In this document: positions 24,184 to 36,231 of the stretch, piece after piece
Numbering within the stretch: the first letter of the stretch is position 1
How the letters are laid out: every line of letters starts with the position of its first letter
From: an uncultured Collinsella sp.
GTDB lineage: Bacteria; Actinomycetota; Coriobacteriia; Coriobacteriales; Coriobacteriaceae
DNA length: 39,324 nucleotides
NCBI GenBank assembly: GCA_900544845.1
Contig: UQWV01000012.1
Span: 1-39,324, forward strand
Direction of reading: 5' to 3'
Made by a program: the position numbers and the translations under genes
The notes under the pieces: model-generated
What the model saw: only the letters and a program-made list of their open reading frames with translations
Told to the model about the DNA's origin: nothing
Database searches by the model: none

Positions 24184-25539
24184 ATGAGCTACACGCAGAA
24201 AGTTCTCGACGAGCTCAAGGCCCGCTATCCCGAGCAGCCTGAGTTCATCCAGGCCGCGACCGAGATCCTCGGCACCATCCAGCCGGCGCTCGACGCCCAC
24301 CCCGAGTACGAGGAGGCCGCCCTGCTGGAGCGCCTCGTCGAGCCCGAGCGTATCGTCATGTTCCGTGTTCCCTGGGTCGACGACCAGGGCAAGGTTCAGG
24401 TCAATCGCGGTTACCGTGTCGAGTTCAACTCTGCCATTGGACCCTACAAGGGCGGCCTGCGCTTTAACCCGACGGTCACCCTGGGTATGCTCAAGTTCCT
24501 GGGTCTGGAGCAAATCCTCAAGAACAGCCTGACCACCCTTCCCATGGGCGGCGGCAAGGGCGGCTCCGACTTTGACCCCAAGGGCAAGTCCAACAACGAG
24601 ATCATGCACTTCTGCCAGTCCTTCATGACCGAGCTCTATCGCCACATTGGCCCCAACACCGACGTTCCCGCCGGTGACCTGGGCGTTGGCGGCCGCGAGG
24701 TTGCCTACCTGTTCGGTCAGTACAAGCGCCTGACCAACGAGTGGACCGGCGTTCTTACCGGCAAGGGCCTTTCCTTTGGCGGCTCGCTCGCCCGTACCGA
24801 GGCCACCGGTTACGGTCTGGTTTACTTTGTGGACGAGTACCTCAAGAGCCGCGGCGACTCCTTCGAGGGCAAGAACGTCGTCGTTCATGGCTCCGGCAAC
24901 GTCGCTATCTATGCTGTCCAGAAGGTCGCCCAGCTTGGCGGCAAGGTGCTGGCCTGCTCCGACACCCACGGCTGGGTCGAAGATCCCGACGGCATCGACT
25001 ACACCGTGCTCGAGCACGTCTACAACCAGAAGCGCTCCGGCCACGACAAGGGCGTCACGCTTGCTATGTATGTTGACGAGAAGCCCAACGCCGTGTGGCA
25101 CGAGGGCGACGGCCGTGGCGTGTGGCAGCTTCCTTGCGACATCGCGCTGCCCTGCGCTCGCGAGAACACGCTGCTGCTCGAGGACGCCCAGGCGCTCGTC
25201 GCCAACGGCTGCAAGGTGGTCGGCGAGGGCGCTAACATGCCCACGACCATCGAGGCCACGACCTACTTCCAGGAGAACGGCGTCGCCTTTATGCCCGGTA
25301 AGGCTGCCAACGCCGGTGGCGTGCTCGTGTCCGGTCTCGAGATGAGCCAGAACGCCGAGCACCTGTCCTGGACCTTCGAGGAAGTCGACGGCAAGCTCGA
25401 GCAGCTCATGCGCGGTATGTTCCACAACGTGGACGACACCGCCAAGGAGTACGGCGAGGAGGGCAACTTTGTCATGGGCGCCAACATCGCCGGCTTCCTG
25501 AAGGTCGCCGACGCCATGCTCGCCCAGGGCGTGTGCTAA
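24184..25539 (+). CDS. gdhA: NADP-type glutamate dehydrogenase
   Basis: A 451-residue hexameric-type glutamate dehydrogenase (family length ~447), making glutamate from 2-oxoglutarate and ammonia. The catalytic lysine is K125 in PMGGGKGGSDFDPKGKS, and the substrate-binding region NSAIGPYKGGLRFNP and PAGDLGVGGREVAYLFGQYK are clear. The Rossmann nucleotide-binding segment is VVVHGSGNVAIYAVQK. NADP rather than NAD preference is inferred from similarity to the bacterial GdhA type. ATG 24184 follows TTGGAGGA. A strong terminator follows. Confidence 0.95.
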   Translation: MSYTQKVLDELKARYPEQPEFIQAATEILGTIQPALDAHPEYEEAALLERLVEPERIVMFRVPWVDDQGKVQVNRGYRVEFNSAIGPYKGGLRFNPTVTLGMLKFLGLEQILKNSLTTLPMGGGKGGSDFDPKGKSNNEIMHFCQSFMTELYRHIGPNTDVPAGDLGVGGREVAYLFGQYKRLTNEWTGVLTGKGLSFGGSLARTEATGYGLVYFVDEYLKSRGDSFEGKNVVVHGSGNVAIYAVQKVAQLGGKVLACSDTHGWVEDPDGIDYTVLEHVYNQKRSGHDKGVTLAMYVDEKPNAVWHEGDGRGVWQLPCDIALPCARENTLLLEDAQALVANGCKVVGEGANMPTTIEATTYFQENGVAFMPGKAANAGGVLVSGLEMSQNAEHLSWTFEEVDGKLEQLMRGMFHNVDDTAKEYGEEGNFVMGANIAGFLKVADAMLAQGVC

Positions 25540-25561
25540 GCCTTCCGCTTCATAGCACCAC

Positions 25562-25599
25562 AAAGGCTCCCAGTCATCTTGGCTGGGAGCCTTTTTCTT
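25562..25599 (+). terminator. Terminator after gdhA
   Basis: AAAGGCTCCCAG (25562-25573) pairs perfectly with CTGGGAGCCTTT (25583-25594), followed by TTCTTT, giving a strong 12-bp hairpin with a T-rich tail. Confidence 0.92.
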
Positions 25600-25677
25600 T
25601 CCCACGTGGCGTTCTTGTCCTGCAACGGCGCGCGCCCTCTCGTTTGGTACACTTAAACGTACTGGACAAGTGAAGAG

Positions 25678-26592
25678 ATGGGGGAGAACGTGCTCAAGTT
25701 CGGTACCTACGTCCGTGTTGGAAACGCGGCCGAAGCCTATGAGCTCTTGCAGAAAAACCGCAACAACAAGATTGTGGGCGGCGGCATCTGGATGCGCCTG
25801 GGTTCGCGTCGTGTAGCAACGGCGATTGACCTTTCGGCCTGCGGACTCGATCAGATCGAGGAGACCGAGACTGAGTTTCGCATCGGTGCCATGTGCACCC
25901 TGCGCCAGCTCGAGCGCCATGCCGGGCTCAACGCGCTTGTCAACAATGTCTTTGAGTTCGCCGTCCACGATATCGTGGGCGTCCAGCTGCGCAACACCGC
26001 TACGGTGGGCGGCAGCATCTACGGCCGCTTTGGCTTCTCGGACGTGCTCTCGGCCTTCTTGGCGCTCGATTCCTATGTTGAGCTGACGGGCGCCGGCCGC
26101 GTGCCGCTCGCCGAGTTCGTTGATATGGGCTACGTGCGCGACGTGATTGAGCACGTCGTGGTCGTTAAGCACGACTATCGCGCGAGCTACGAGGCCGTGC
26201 GCAAAGCCGCGACCGACTTCCCTTCGCTTAACGTCACCGCCGCCTGGTGGGATAACTCCTGGCACGTCACCGTGGGTGCCCGCCCGCTGCGTGCGACCCT
26301 GCTGCAGGGCGAGGCAAGCGGCCTTACTAACGAGCAGCCTTCTGAGGACGAGCTTCGAGCCCTCGCCGCATCCGTACGTGCGCTGAGCTATGGCACCAAC
26401 CTGTGGGGCTCGGCCGACTACCGTCGTCGCATCTCGGCCCCGCTTGCCGTGCAAGCCGTGCGTCGCGCCGCCGGCATCGAGCTTTCGGCCGCGCTTGCCC
26501 GCGAGCTCGAGACCGTGCAGATCCCCAAGTTTGCCACGGACGAGTATTCCTGCCGCCGCGTGCCCGGCGTCGATTCTAGCGAGGTGCGCTAA
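25678..26592 (+). CDS. FAD-binding subunit of a molybdenum hydroxylase (YgfM/CoxM-like)
   Basis: A 304-residue protein of the FAD-binding subunit family of xanthine dehydrogenase/CO dehydrogenase enzymes. The flavin-binding loops appear as IVGGGIWMRLG near residue 38 and NTATVGGSIYGRFGFSDVL near residue 105. It passes electrons from the Fe-S clusters of the next gene product to an acceptor. Its stop overlaps the start of that gene by one base. The start is ATG 25678; GTG 25690 (MLKFGTYVRV) is an alternative supported by a purine run GGGGGAG but at very short spacing. Unlike the usual three-subunit enzymes, the Fe-S part is fused to the Mo subunit, as in E. coli YgfM-XdhD. Confidence 0.82.
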   Translation: MGENVLKFGTYVRVGNAAEAYELLQKNRNNKIVGGGIWMRLGSRRVATAIDLSACGLDQIEETETEFRIGAMCTLRQLERHAGLNALVNNVFEFAVHDIVGVQLRNTATVGGSIYGRFGFSDVLSAFLALDSYVELTGAGRVPLAEFVDMGYVRDVIEHVVVVKHDYRASYEAVRKAATDFPSLNVTAAWWDNSWHVTVGARPLRATLLQGEASGLTNEQPSEDELRALAASVRALSYGTNLWGSADYRRRISAPLAVQAVRRAAGIELSAALARELETVQIPKFATDEYSCRRVPGVDSSEVR

Positions 26593-29423
26593 TGGCTGCC
26601 AAACTCATCGATCTTTCCTTTACGCTCAACGGCCGCAAGGTCAAGGTTCAGATTGCCCCCGACACCATGCTCTTTGCGCTGCTGCGCGAGCAGGGGTGTG
26701 CGTCGGTGCGCTGTGCCTGCGAAACCACCAACTGCGGCCTGTGCACGGTGTGGCTCGACGGCGACCCGGTGCTGAGCTGCTCGGTTCCCGCCGCGCGCGT
26801 CGAGGGCCGCTCCATCACCACGCTCGAGGGCCTCAAGGCCGAGTCCGAGGCGCTCGCCCGTGCGATGGCTGCCGAAGGCGCCGAGCAGTGCGGTTTTTGT
26901 GCCCCCGGCCTCATCATGAACGTGCTAGCGCTTTCCCGCGCCGCCAAGGAGGACCCGAGTCTCGTCGCCACGCGCGAGGAGCTCTCGCGCCAGCTCGCCG
27001 GCAACCTTTGCCGTTGCAGCGGCTACGAGAGCCAGCTGCGTGCCATCGTCCGCTTCCTTAACGAGTCCGGCGTGCAGGTGGGCTTTGAGATGCCCGAGCT
27101 GCCGGTCAACGACACCAGCTGCGACGGCGTCACCTACAAGCAGATCACCCACAAGCAGCCCAAGAAGGACTCGAAGGCCCTGCTCGAGGGGCGTCCCGTC
27201 TACACGGGCGACCTGGTGCCCGCCGGCGCGCTCATCGTCAAGCTTAAGCGCAGCCCGTATGCCCGCGCCAAGATCCGCTCTATCGATACGTCGCGCGCCC
27301 TGAAGGTGCCCGGTGTGGTGGGCGTCTACACCTACGAGGACGTGCCCCAGCGTCGCTTTACCATCGCCGGCCAGAGCTATCCGCAGCCGAGTCCCTACGA
27401 CCGCCTGATTCTCGAGAACCTGGTGCGCTATCAAAATGAGGAGGTGGCGATCGTCGCCGCCGAGACCGAGGAGGCCGCCGACAAGGCGCTCAAGCTCATT
27501 AAGGTCGACTACGAGGTGCTTGAGCCGCTGCTCGACTTTACCCAGGCGCTCGATAACGACATCGTGGTCCACCCCGAGGGCGACGTGACCTTTATGTTCC
27601 CGCAGGGCGGCGACGTTGCTCGCAACCTGGTGTGCAGCGGTACCAGCGATTTTGGCGATCTTGATGAGGCGTTTGCCCAGAGCGACATCGTCTTTGAGCG
27701 CACTTACACCAGCCAGGCCACGCAGACCGCGCCCATGGAGACCTTCCGCGCCTTCGCGACGACCGACGCGTTCGGGCGCATCTCTGTGACCACCTCTACG
27801 CAGGTGCCCTTCCACGTGCGCCGCATGGTCGCACAGTCGCTCGACATTCCGCAGTCGCAGGTGCAGGTTATTAAGCCGCGCATCGGTGGCGGCTTTGGCT
27901 CCAAGCAGACGGGCTGCTGCGAGATCTTCGTGGCGTTTGTCACCCAGCAAACCGGCCGTCCGAGCTACTGCTGCTACACCCGCGAGGAGACCATCACCGC
28001 GGGCAACTCGCGCCACCAGATGCAGATGACCGTTAAGCTGGGCGCCATGAACGACGGCACCATCACGGCCATCGACCTGCACACGCTGTCCAACGCCGGA
28101 GCGTACGGCGAGCACGCCACCACGACGATCGGCCTTTCGGGTCATAAGAGCCTGCCCATCTACAACCACGTAAAGGCGAGCCGCTTTAGGTGGGACGCCG
28201 TCTACACCAACACCAACCGCGGCGGCGCGTATCGCGGCTATGGCGCTACCCAGGGCCAGTTTGCCGTGGAGAGCGCCGTCAACGAGCTCGCCGACATGCT
28301 GCACATGGACCCCGCCGACCTGCGCCTTAAGAACATCGTGCGCGAGGGCGAGGTCATGCCGCAGTACTACAACGAGAAGCTCAACGCCTGCGCGCTCGAC
28401 CGCTGCCTGCTGCGCGCGATGGACATGATCGGTTGGCGCGACAAGCCTCTAGCCGTCGACCTGGGCGACCGCGTGCGTGCCCTGGGCTGCGCGCTCACCA
28501 TGCAGGGCTCGGGCATCTCCAACGTGGACATCGCCGGCATCGACATGCGCTTGGAAGAGGACGGCTTCATTACCATCGGCACCGGTGCCACCGATAACGG
28601 CATGGGCGTCGATACGATCCTGGCGCAGATTGCCGCCGAGGAGCTGGGCGTGGAGAGTTCGCTGATCGTGGTGCGCGGCGTGGACACCGATGTGTCGCCG
28701 TTCGACGCCGGCTCGTACGCGAGCTCGGGCACGTACGTGACGGGCCTTGCCGCCGAGAACGCCGCGACCGAGCTGCGCGAGAAGATTTGCGCCAAGGCCG
28801 CCCAGATGTGGGACGTGGACGCCGCCGATGTGGTCTTTGATGGTCAGTACGTGCGCCTGTCCGACGAGCGTGCCGCGCGCGAGCAGAACCGCTACCTCAC
28901 GCTGCGCGACTTTGCCAACCTGTGCGTCAAGAACATCGCGGGCGGCGACGCGCTCACCTCGCACGCCTCTGCCTGCCTGCCCGTCTCGCCTCCGCCGTTT
29001 ATGGCCGGCATTGCCGAGGTCGAGGTCGACAAGGCCACCGGCAAGGTGACCGTGGTGGATTACGCCGCTGCCGTTGACTGCGGCACCGTTATCAACGAGG
29101 CGCTCGCGCGCGTCCAGGCCGAGGGCGGCATTGCCCAGGGTATCGGCCACGCGCTCTACGAGATCGTCGAGCACGATGAGCGCGGCCGCCTGCGCACCGG
29201 CAACTTTATGAGCTACAAGCTGCCCACGCGCCTGGATATCGGCAGCATTCGCGTGGCCTTTGAGCCGAGCTACGAGCCGACGGGTCCGTTTGGTGCCAAG
29301 TCGATCGGCGAGGTCGTCATCAACACGCCGCTCGCCGCCGTTGCCTCGGCCGTGGCACACGCCACCGGACATCAGGTTCGCTCGCTGCCGATCACGCCCG
29401 AGAAGGCCCTGCTGGGGGAGTAG
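26592..29423 (+). CDS. Molybdenum hydroxylase, fused [2Fe-2S] and Mo-binding subunit (XdhD-like)
   Basis: A 943-residue protein in the size range of E. coli XdhD (~956). Residues 1-155 hold two [2Fe-2S] clusters: C43, C48, C51, C63 (plant-type) and C100, C103, C140, C142. The rest is the Mo-binding part: RIGGGFGSKQTG, RGGAYRGYGATQGQFAVE and near the C-terminus GPFGAKSIGE with catalytic Glu ~907. By family it hydroxylates a purine or another heterocycle; the substrate cannot be named. XdhD-type enzymes in some bacteria belong to the selenium-dependent Mo hydroxylases, which carry labile Se rather than Sec. The gene has no TGA codon within its frame. The accessory genes of that system (yqeB, yqeC, selD) are not in the window. 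Confidence 0.85.
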   Translation: MAAKLIDLSFTLNGRKVKVQIAPDTMLFALLREQGCASVRCACETTNCGLCTVWLDGDPVLSCSVPAARVEGRSITTLEGLKAESEALARAMAAEGAEQCGFCAPGLIMNVLALSRAAKEDPSLVATREELSRQLAGNLCRCSGYESQLRAIVRFLNESGVQVGFEMPELPVNDTSCDGVTYKQITHKQPKKDSKALLEGRPVYTGDLVPAGALIVKLKRSPYARAKIRSIDTSRALKVPGVVGVYTYEDVPQRRFTIAGQSYPQPSPYDRLILENLVRYQNEEVAIVAAETEEAADKALKLIKVDYEVLEPLLDFTQALDNDIVVHPEGDVTFMFPQGGDVARNLVCSGTSDFGDLDEAFAQSDIVFERTYTSQATQTAPMETFRAFATTDAFGRISVTTSTQVPFHVRRMVAQSLDIPQSQVQVIKPRIGGGFGSKQTGCCEIFVAFVTQQTGRPSYCCYTREETITAGNSRHQMQMTVKLGAMNDGTITAIDLHTLSNAGAYGEHATTTIGLSGHKSLPIYNHVKASRFRWDAVYTNTNRGGAYRGYGATQGQFAVESAVNELADMLHMDPADLRLKNIVREGEVMPQYYNEKLNACALDRCLLRAMDMIGWRDKPLAVDLGDRVRALGCALTMQGSGISNVDIAGIDMRLEEDGFITIGTGATDNGMGVDTILAQIAAEELGVESSLIVVRGVDTDVSPFDAGSYASSGTYVTGLAAENAATELREKICAKAAQMWDVDAADVVFDGQYVRLSDERAAREQNRYLTLRDFANLCVKNIAGGDALTSHASACLPVSPPPFMAGIAEVEVDKATGKVTVVDYAAAVDCGTVINEALARVQAEGGIAQGIGHALYEIVEHDERGRLRTGNFMSYKLPTRLDIGSIRVAFEPSYEPTGPFGAKSIGEVVINTPLAAVASAVAHATGHQVRSLPITPEKALLGE

Positions 29424-29447
29424 TGGATCAGTGAGCAAGTCGTAATT

Positions 29448-29477
29448 GGCGGGGCGGGGTAACTCGCCCCGCCTTTT
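29448..29477 (+). terminator. Terminator after the Mo hydroxylase genes
   Basis: GGCGGGGCG (29448-29456) and CGCCCCGCC (29465-29473) form a 9-bp stem around an 8-base loop, followed by TTTTG. Confidence 0.88.
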
Positions 29478-29535
29478 GTACTCGTGGTGAGGTCGTGAGC
29501 CTGTAAAAGGTGTGCGTGCGCTTGCCGTTCGTATC

Positions 29536-29544
29536 TGCTATCAT
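29536..29544 (+). promoter_or_regulatory. Possible extended -10 promoter of tRNA-Leu
   Basis: TGCTATCAT is an extended -10 element about 20 bases upstream of the tRNA. No good -35 is seen at the expected distance. Confidence 0.4.
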
Positions 29545-29563
29545 TCCTAGTCTGTGCGTTCAT

Positions 29564-29647
29564 GCGGGCGTGGCGGAATTGGTAGACGCGCCAGATTTAG
29601 GTTCTGGTGGGATTCCCGTGAAGGTTCGAGTCCTTTCGCCCGCACCA
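29564..29647 (+). tRNA. tRNA-Leu (anticodon UAG)
   Basis: An 84-base tRNA with acceptor GCGGGCG pairing CGCCCGC, discriminator A and encoded CCA (29645-29647). The anticodon arm is CCAGA-TTTAGGT-TCTGG, giving UAG, which reads CUN leucine codons. The long variable arm is present, as in class II tRNAs. Confidence 0.97.
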
Positions 29648-29735
29648 TCGCACCTGCGTCGGCCCTGGCCGTCGCGACACTTTGTTGCATAAAGGTACCA
29701 GCACCTCAGATAAGCTGGGCAGTATGAGGAGGAAC

Positions 29736-31037
29736 GTGTTGAACATCACCGCTTCTGACGTCAAGGACGCCAAGCTCACCGCTACGGTCACCATCCCGGC
29801 CGCCGACGTCGACGCCGCGATCAAGAAGGCCTACAAGGACACCGCCAAGAAGTACCGCTTCCCGGGCTTCCGCGCCGGTAAGGCTCCCCGTCCGGTCATC
29901 GACTCCGCACTTGGCGCCGAGGCTACCCTCGCTCAGGCCACCAACGACCTGATCGCCGCCAACGAGCCCGCCGTCCTCAACGAGCTGGACATCGTCCCCA
30001 CCAAGAGCGGTGACTACAAGGAGCTCGACCTCGCCAAGGATCACGAGGACTACACCTACACCGTCGAGTTCTCCCTGCGTCCCGCCGCTGAGCTCTCCTC
30101 CTTCGACGCTGTCGAGATCGAGATGCCCCCTGCGGAGGTCACCGAGTCCGAGATCAACAACCAGGTCGAGATGCTCCTCAACTACCGTGCCACCTTCGAG
30201 GACGTCGAGGGTCGCGCCGTCGAGGCCGAGGACTACGTCACCGTCGACCTCAAGGCCGTCGAGAACGCCGACAACTTCGCCGCCGAGGGCCGCATGCTCA
30301 TCGCCGGTAGCGACAGCAACCCCAAGGAGTTCAACGAGGCCCTGATCGGCGCTAACGTTGACGATGTCAAGACCGTCACCTGGACCGACGAGGTCGAGGA
30401 GGGCGAGGAGGCCGAGACCCATACCGTCGAGGTCACCGTCAAGGGCATCAAGGTCCGCAACACCCCCGAGCTCACCGACGAGCTTGTCAAGTCCGACTTC
30501 GGCTTCGACAGCATCGACGCCATGCGCGACGCCATCAAGATCGAGATCGAGCAGGACAAGGCTTCCCGCCTCCCGGCCGAGAAGGAGAACCGTTGCGTGT
30601 CCGCTCTCGCCGAGCGTCTGCAGCTCGACGAGATGGACGCCGACTACGAGCAGTCCGTCTTTGAGGAGCTTGGCCAGAACTTCCTGTCCAACCTCGCTGC
30701 CCGCGGCATGACCCTCGACACCTGGCTGCCCGCTTCCGGTCTGACCATGGAGCAGTTCATCGGCGACCTGCACAAGCAGGCCAACGACGTTGCCCGCGAG
30801 TCCCTGGCTCTCGACGCCCTCGCCCGCGAGCTCAAGATCGAGGTCACCGAGGACGACATCAACGCCGAGTTCGAGAAGGCCGGCGTCAAGGACGTCGAGG
30901 CTTCCAAGGCCGAGTTCATCGCCGATGGCCGCATGCCTGCCGTCCGCGAGTCCATCCGTCGCTCCAAGGCCGTCGACCACCTGGTCGAGAACGCCAAGGT
31001 GACCGAGGTCGACGAGACCGCCAAGGACGCCGAGTAA
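29736..31037 (+). CDS. tig: Trigger factor, ribosome-associated chaperone and prolyl isomerase
   Basis: A 433-residue protein with the three-domain trigger factor layout: N-terminal ribosome-binding domain with the signature segment GFRAGKAPRPVI, a central FKBP-type domain (ATFEDVEGRAVEAEDYVTVDL...), and a helical C-terminal chaperone domain. AGGAGG at 29727-29732 precedes GTG 29736 and TTG 29739 in frame; either MLNITASD or MNITASD is likely, and ATG 29724, which overlaps the ribosome site, is not. The gene begins the classical tig-clpP-clpX order. Confidence 0.93.
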   Translation: MLNITASDVKDAKLTATVTIPAADVDAAIKKAYKDTAKKYRFPGFRAGKAPRPVIDSALGAEATLAQATNDLIAANEPAVLNELDIVPTKSGDYKELDLAKDHEDYTYTVEFSLRPAAELSSFDAVEIEMPPAEVTESEINNQVEMLLNYRATFEDVEGRAVEAEDYVTVDLKAVENADNFAAEGRMLIAGSDSNPKEFNEALIGANVDDVKTVTWTDEVEEGEEAETHTVEVTVKGIKVRNTPELTDELVKSDFGFDSIDAMRDAIKIEIEQDKASRLPAEKENRCVSALAERLQLDEMDADYEQSVFEELGQNFLSNLAARGMTLDTWLPASGLTMEQFIGDLHKQANDVARESLALDALARELKIEVTEDDINAEFEKAGVKDVEASKAEFIADGRMPAVRESIRRSKAVDHLVENAKVTEVDETAKDAE

Positions 31038-31113
31038 TTCTCGCCACCTTGCCCGCGAGCGCATGGGTGCGCCCGTGATGGGGTAAAGTTATACACCGGT
31101 TATCCGGTTGCTT

Positions 31114-31157
31114 CGTACGGTGCCAGCCAATGCATAGCATGCGGGCACCGTACGTTT
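31114..31157 (+). terminator. Hairpin between tig and clpP
   Basis: CGTACGGTGCC (31114-31124) and GGCACCGTACG (31144-31154) are perfect 11-bp arms around a 19-base loop, followed by TTTATC. It may end the tig transcript or act as an attenuator ahead of clpP. A second small hairpin ACCGG-TTAT-CCGGT lies just upstream. Confidence 0.6.
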
Positions 31158-31200
31158 ATCTAGAACCAATTTGGTCCGCAAGAGAGAAATGGAGATGCGT

Positions 31201-31821
31201 ATGATCGCTAAGTTCGATTCCGCCCTCGTGCCATACGTTATCGAGCAGACGCCGCGCGGCGAGCGCAGCTACGATATCTATTCGCGCCTGCTCAACGACC
31301 GCATCATCTTCTTGGGCGAGGAGATCAACTCCGTCAGCGCCAATCTGGTCGTTGCCCAGCTGCTGCATCTTGAGAGCCAGGATGCCGAGAAGGATATCTC
31401 GCTCTACATCAATTCGCCCGGTGGCGAGGTCTATTCCGGCCTGGCGATTCTGGACACCATGAACTTCATTAAGCCGCAGGTCTCCACCATCTGCGTCGGT
31501 ATGGCCGCGTCTATGGCCGCCGTGCTGCTTTCGGCCGGCGCCAAGGGCAAGCGCTTCTGCCTGCCGCACTCCAAGGTCATGATTCACCAGCCCAGCGGCG
31601 GTGCCCAGGGTCAGCAGACCGAGATCGAGATCGTGGCCGAGGAGATCAAGAAGACTCGCCGCGAGCTCAACCAGATCCTGTCCGACGCCTCGGGCCAGCC
31701 CATCGAGAAGGTCCAGGCCGACACCGAGCGCGACAACTACCTGACCGCTGCCGAGGCCCTCGACTACGGTCTGATCGACCGTATCGTCACCTCGCGCGAT
31801 CTCGCTGCGAAGGACGCCTAG
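31201..31821 (+). CDS. clpP: ATP-dependent Clp protease proteolytic subunit ClpP
   Basis: A 206-residue serine peptidase with catalytic S104 (GMAASMAA), H129 (VMIHQP) and D178 (TERDNYL). It forms tetradecamers and works with ClpX encoded next. ATG 31201 gives the usual N-terminus (MIAKFDSALVPYVIEQTPRG) and has GGAG 6 bases upstream; ATGs at 31189 and 31195 are in frame alternatives. It is one base from clpX. In E. coli the first 14 residues are a processed propeptide; whether that applies here is not visible. Confidence 0.96.
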   Translation: MIAKFDSALVPYVIEQTPRGERSYDIYSRLLNDRIIFLGEEINSVSANLVVAQLLHLESQDAEKDISLYINSPGGEVYSGLAILDTMNFIKPQVSTICVGMAASMAAVLLSAGAKGKRFCLPHSKVMIHQPSGGAQGQQTEIEIVAEEIKKTRRELNQILSDASGQPIEKVQADTERDNYLTAAEALDYGLIDRIVTSRDLAAKDA

Positions 31822-31822
31822 G

Positions 31823-33229
31823 ATGGCAGGTAACATGCAGGACAACTTTGACGAGAACGGCAACCCCATCCGCTGCTCTTTTTGCGGAAAAGAGCAGGGC
31901 CAGGTTCGTCGCCTCGTAAAGGGCCCGACCAACATCTTTATCTGTGACGAGTGCGTCGCCGCCTGTTCCGAGATTCTGGAGGAGTCGCTGGCTTCGGACT
32001 TTATGGACGCTGCCCGCAACGGCAAGCTGCCGGGCTTCCTCAACGACCACGGCCAGGCTGCATCCCAGCCCGCCGTGGACCCCGAGACCGAGGGCTTTGA
32101 GCTCGAGGACGACCGTCAGGTCATCACGCACGTGCCGACGCCGCACGAAATCTATGACGAGCTTTCGGCCTATGTTATGGGTCAGGAGGACGCCAAGCGC
32201 GCCATGTCGGTGGCCGTGTACAACCACTATCGCCGCGTGATCGAGGGCGGCGCCGCGGTGTCTGCCTTTGACGACGGCATGGGCTCGCAGTTCGACGACG
32301 GCATGGACGAGGTAGAGCTCGCCAAGTCCAACATCCTGCTGCTCGGTCCCACCGGTACCGGCAAGACCCTGCTCGCCCAGACGCTTGCGCGCATCCTCGA
32401 GGTGCCGTTTGCCATCGCCGATGCCACCGCACTCACCGAGGCCGGCTATGTGGGCGAGGACGTGGAGAACATTCTGCTCAAGCTCATCAATGCTGCCGAT
32501 GGTGACATTGAACGCGCTCAGGTGGGCATCATCTACGTGGACGAGATTGACAAGATCGCACGCAAGGCCGAGAACCTCTCTATTACCCGCGACGTTTCGG
32601 GCGAGGGCGTTCAGCAGGCGCTGCTTAAGATTCTTGAGGGCACGGTGGCCAGCGTTCCGCCCACCGGCGGCCGCAAGCATCCCCAGCAGGAGCTGCTGCA
32701 GATCGACACGACCAACATCCTGTTCATCTGCGGCGGTGCCTTTGTGGGTCTGGACAAGATCATCGCCGATCGCGTGGGCAACAAGGGCGTGGGCTTTAAC
32801 TCCGAGATCGCCGGCCCCACCTCGGTTGACGAGAACGACCTGCTGCGCCAGGTGCTCCCGCAGGACCTCAACGCCTTTGGCATGATCCCCGAGTTCGTGG
32901 GCCGTACGCCCGTCGTCACCCAGACGCAGGCGCTCGACGAGGACGACCTGGTCTCGATCCTGACCGAGCCCAAGAACGCCGTGGTGCGTCAGTACCGTAA
33001 GATGTTCCAGCTCGAGGACGTTGAGCTGGAGTTTGAGGACGCCGCCCTGCACGAGATCGCCCGCATGGCACTCGCCCGCAAGACCGGCGCCCGCGGCCTA
33101 CGTTCCATCTGCGAGGATGTGCTGCAGCAGACGATGTTCGACCTGCCCAGCGAGGAGGGCGTTACCAAGGTCATCGTGACCGAAGCCTCCGTAAAGGGCG
33201 AAGAGCAGCCCCAACGCATCTACGGGTAA
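31823..33229 (+). CDS. clpX: ATP-dependent Clp protease ATP-binding subunit ClpX
   Basis: A 468-residue AAA+ unfoldase (E. coli ~424). The N-terminal zinc-binding domain has CSFCGKEQ...CDECVAAC. Walker A is GPTGTGKT with K181, Walker B is IIYVDEIDKI, and the sensor/ClpP-contact region follows. An acidic linker of ~40 residues between zinc domain and AAA+ accounts for part of the extra length. Starts one base after clpP; ATG 31835 is an alternative start. Confidence 0.96.
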   Translation: MAGNMQDNFDENGNPIRCSFCGKEQGQVRRLVKGPTNIFICDECVAACSEILEESLASDFMDAARNGKLPGFLNDHGQAASQPAVDPETEGFELEDDRQVITHVPTPHEIYDELSAYVMGQEDAKRAMSVAVYNHYRRVIEGGAAVSAFDDGMGSQFDDGMDEVELAKSNILLLGPTGTGKTLLAQTLARILEVPFAIADATALTEAGYVGEDVENILLKLINAADGDIERAQVGIIYVDEIDKIARKAENLSITRDVSGEGVQQALLKILEGTVASVPPTGGRKHPQQELLQIDTTNILFICGGAFVGLDKIIADRVGNKGVGFNSEIAGPTSVDENDLLRQVLPQDLNAFGMIPEFVGRTPVVTQTQALDEDDLVSILTEPKNAVVRQYRKMFQLEDVELEFEDAALHEIARMALARKTGARGLRSICEDVLQQTMFDLPSEEGVTKVIVTEASVKGEEQPQRIYG

Positions 33230-33250
33230 ACCAGCCAAAAACGTGCTTGC

Positions 33251-33290
33251 AAATAGCCTCTGACCATCCGTGGTCGGAGGCTATTTTATA
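33251..33290 (+). terminator. Strong terminator after clpX
   Basis: AAATAGCCTCTGACCA (33251-33266) pairs with TGGTCGGAGGCTATTT (33271-33286) in a 16-bp stem with one G-T pair, loop TCCG, followed by TATAT. It ends the clpP-clpX operon. Confidence 0.93.
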
Positions 33291-33387
33291 TATACGCAAT
33301 AACCCCAACTACCTGTGTTATTCTGTGTGTTTGTTTAAAGTCTCAGCAAAGTCCATTCAGACTGAAGTAATCGATACCTAAGGCGTT

Positions 33388-33489
33388 TCCGCCTGCTTGG
33401 TTTTCGTAGATTCCGCACGAGCCGAAGAGCACTAAATGTGCTCTTCGTGCGAGCCCAGGACCTGACCGAGCGAAAACCAAGCAGGCGGA
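33388..33489. repeat. Nested palindrome element upstream of valS, copy A
   Basis: Outer arms TCCGCCTGCTTGGTTTTCG (33388-33406) and its exact complement (33471-33489) enclose an inner hairpin, GAAGAGCAC (33424-33432) with GTGCTCTTC (33438-33446) and loop TAAAT. The inner part is related to the element at 36232-36332 in opposite orientation: shared blocks GTCCTG, an AGCAC...GTGCT core and GTGCGGAA. It ends 26 bases before the valS start. No T-box consensus for valS is visible, so it is not an ordinary aminoacyl-tRNA leader. Confidence 0.8.
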
Positions 33490-33515
33490 CACGCCGACGG
33501 GCAAGGGAGAGATAT

Positions 33516-36212
<2,697 letters not shown>

Positions 36213-36231
36213 ATTTTACTGAGGGGCGCGT

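Noticed and set aside
33293..33515. T-box leader of valS
   Set aside because: No T-box consensus or specifier stem is visible; the region holds the nested palindrome instead.
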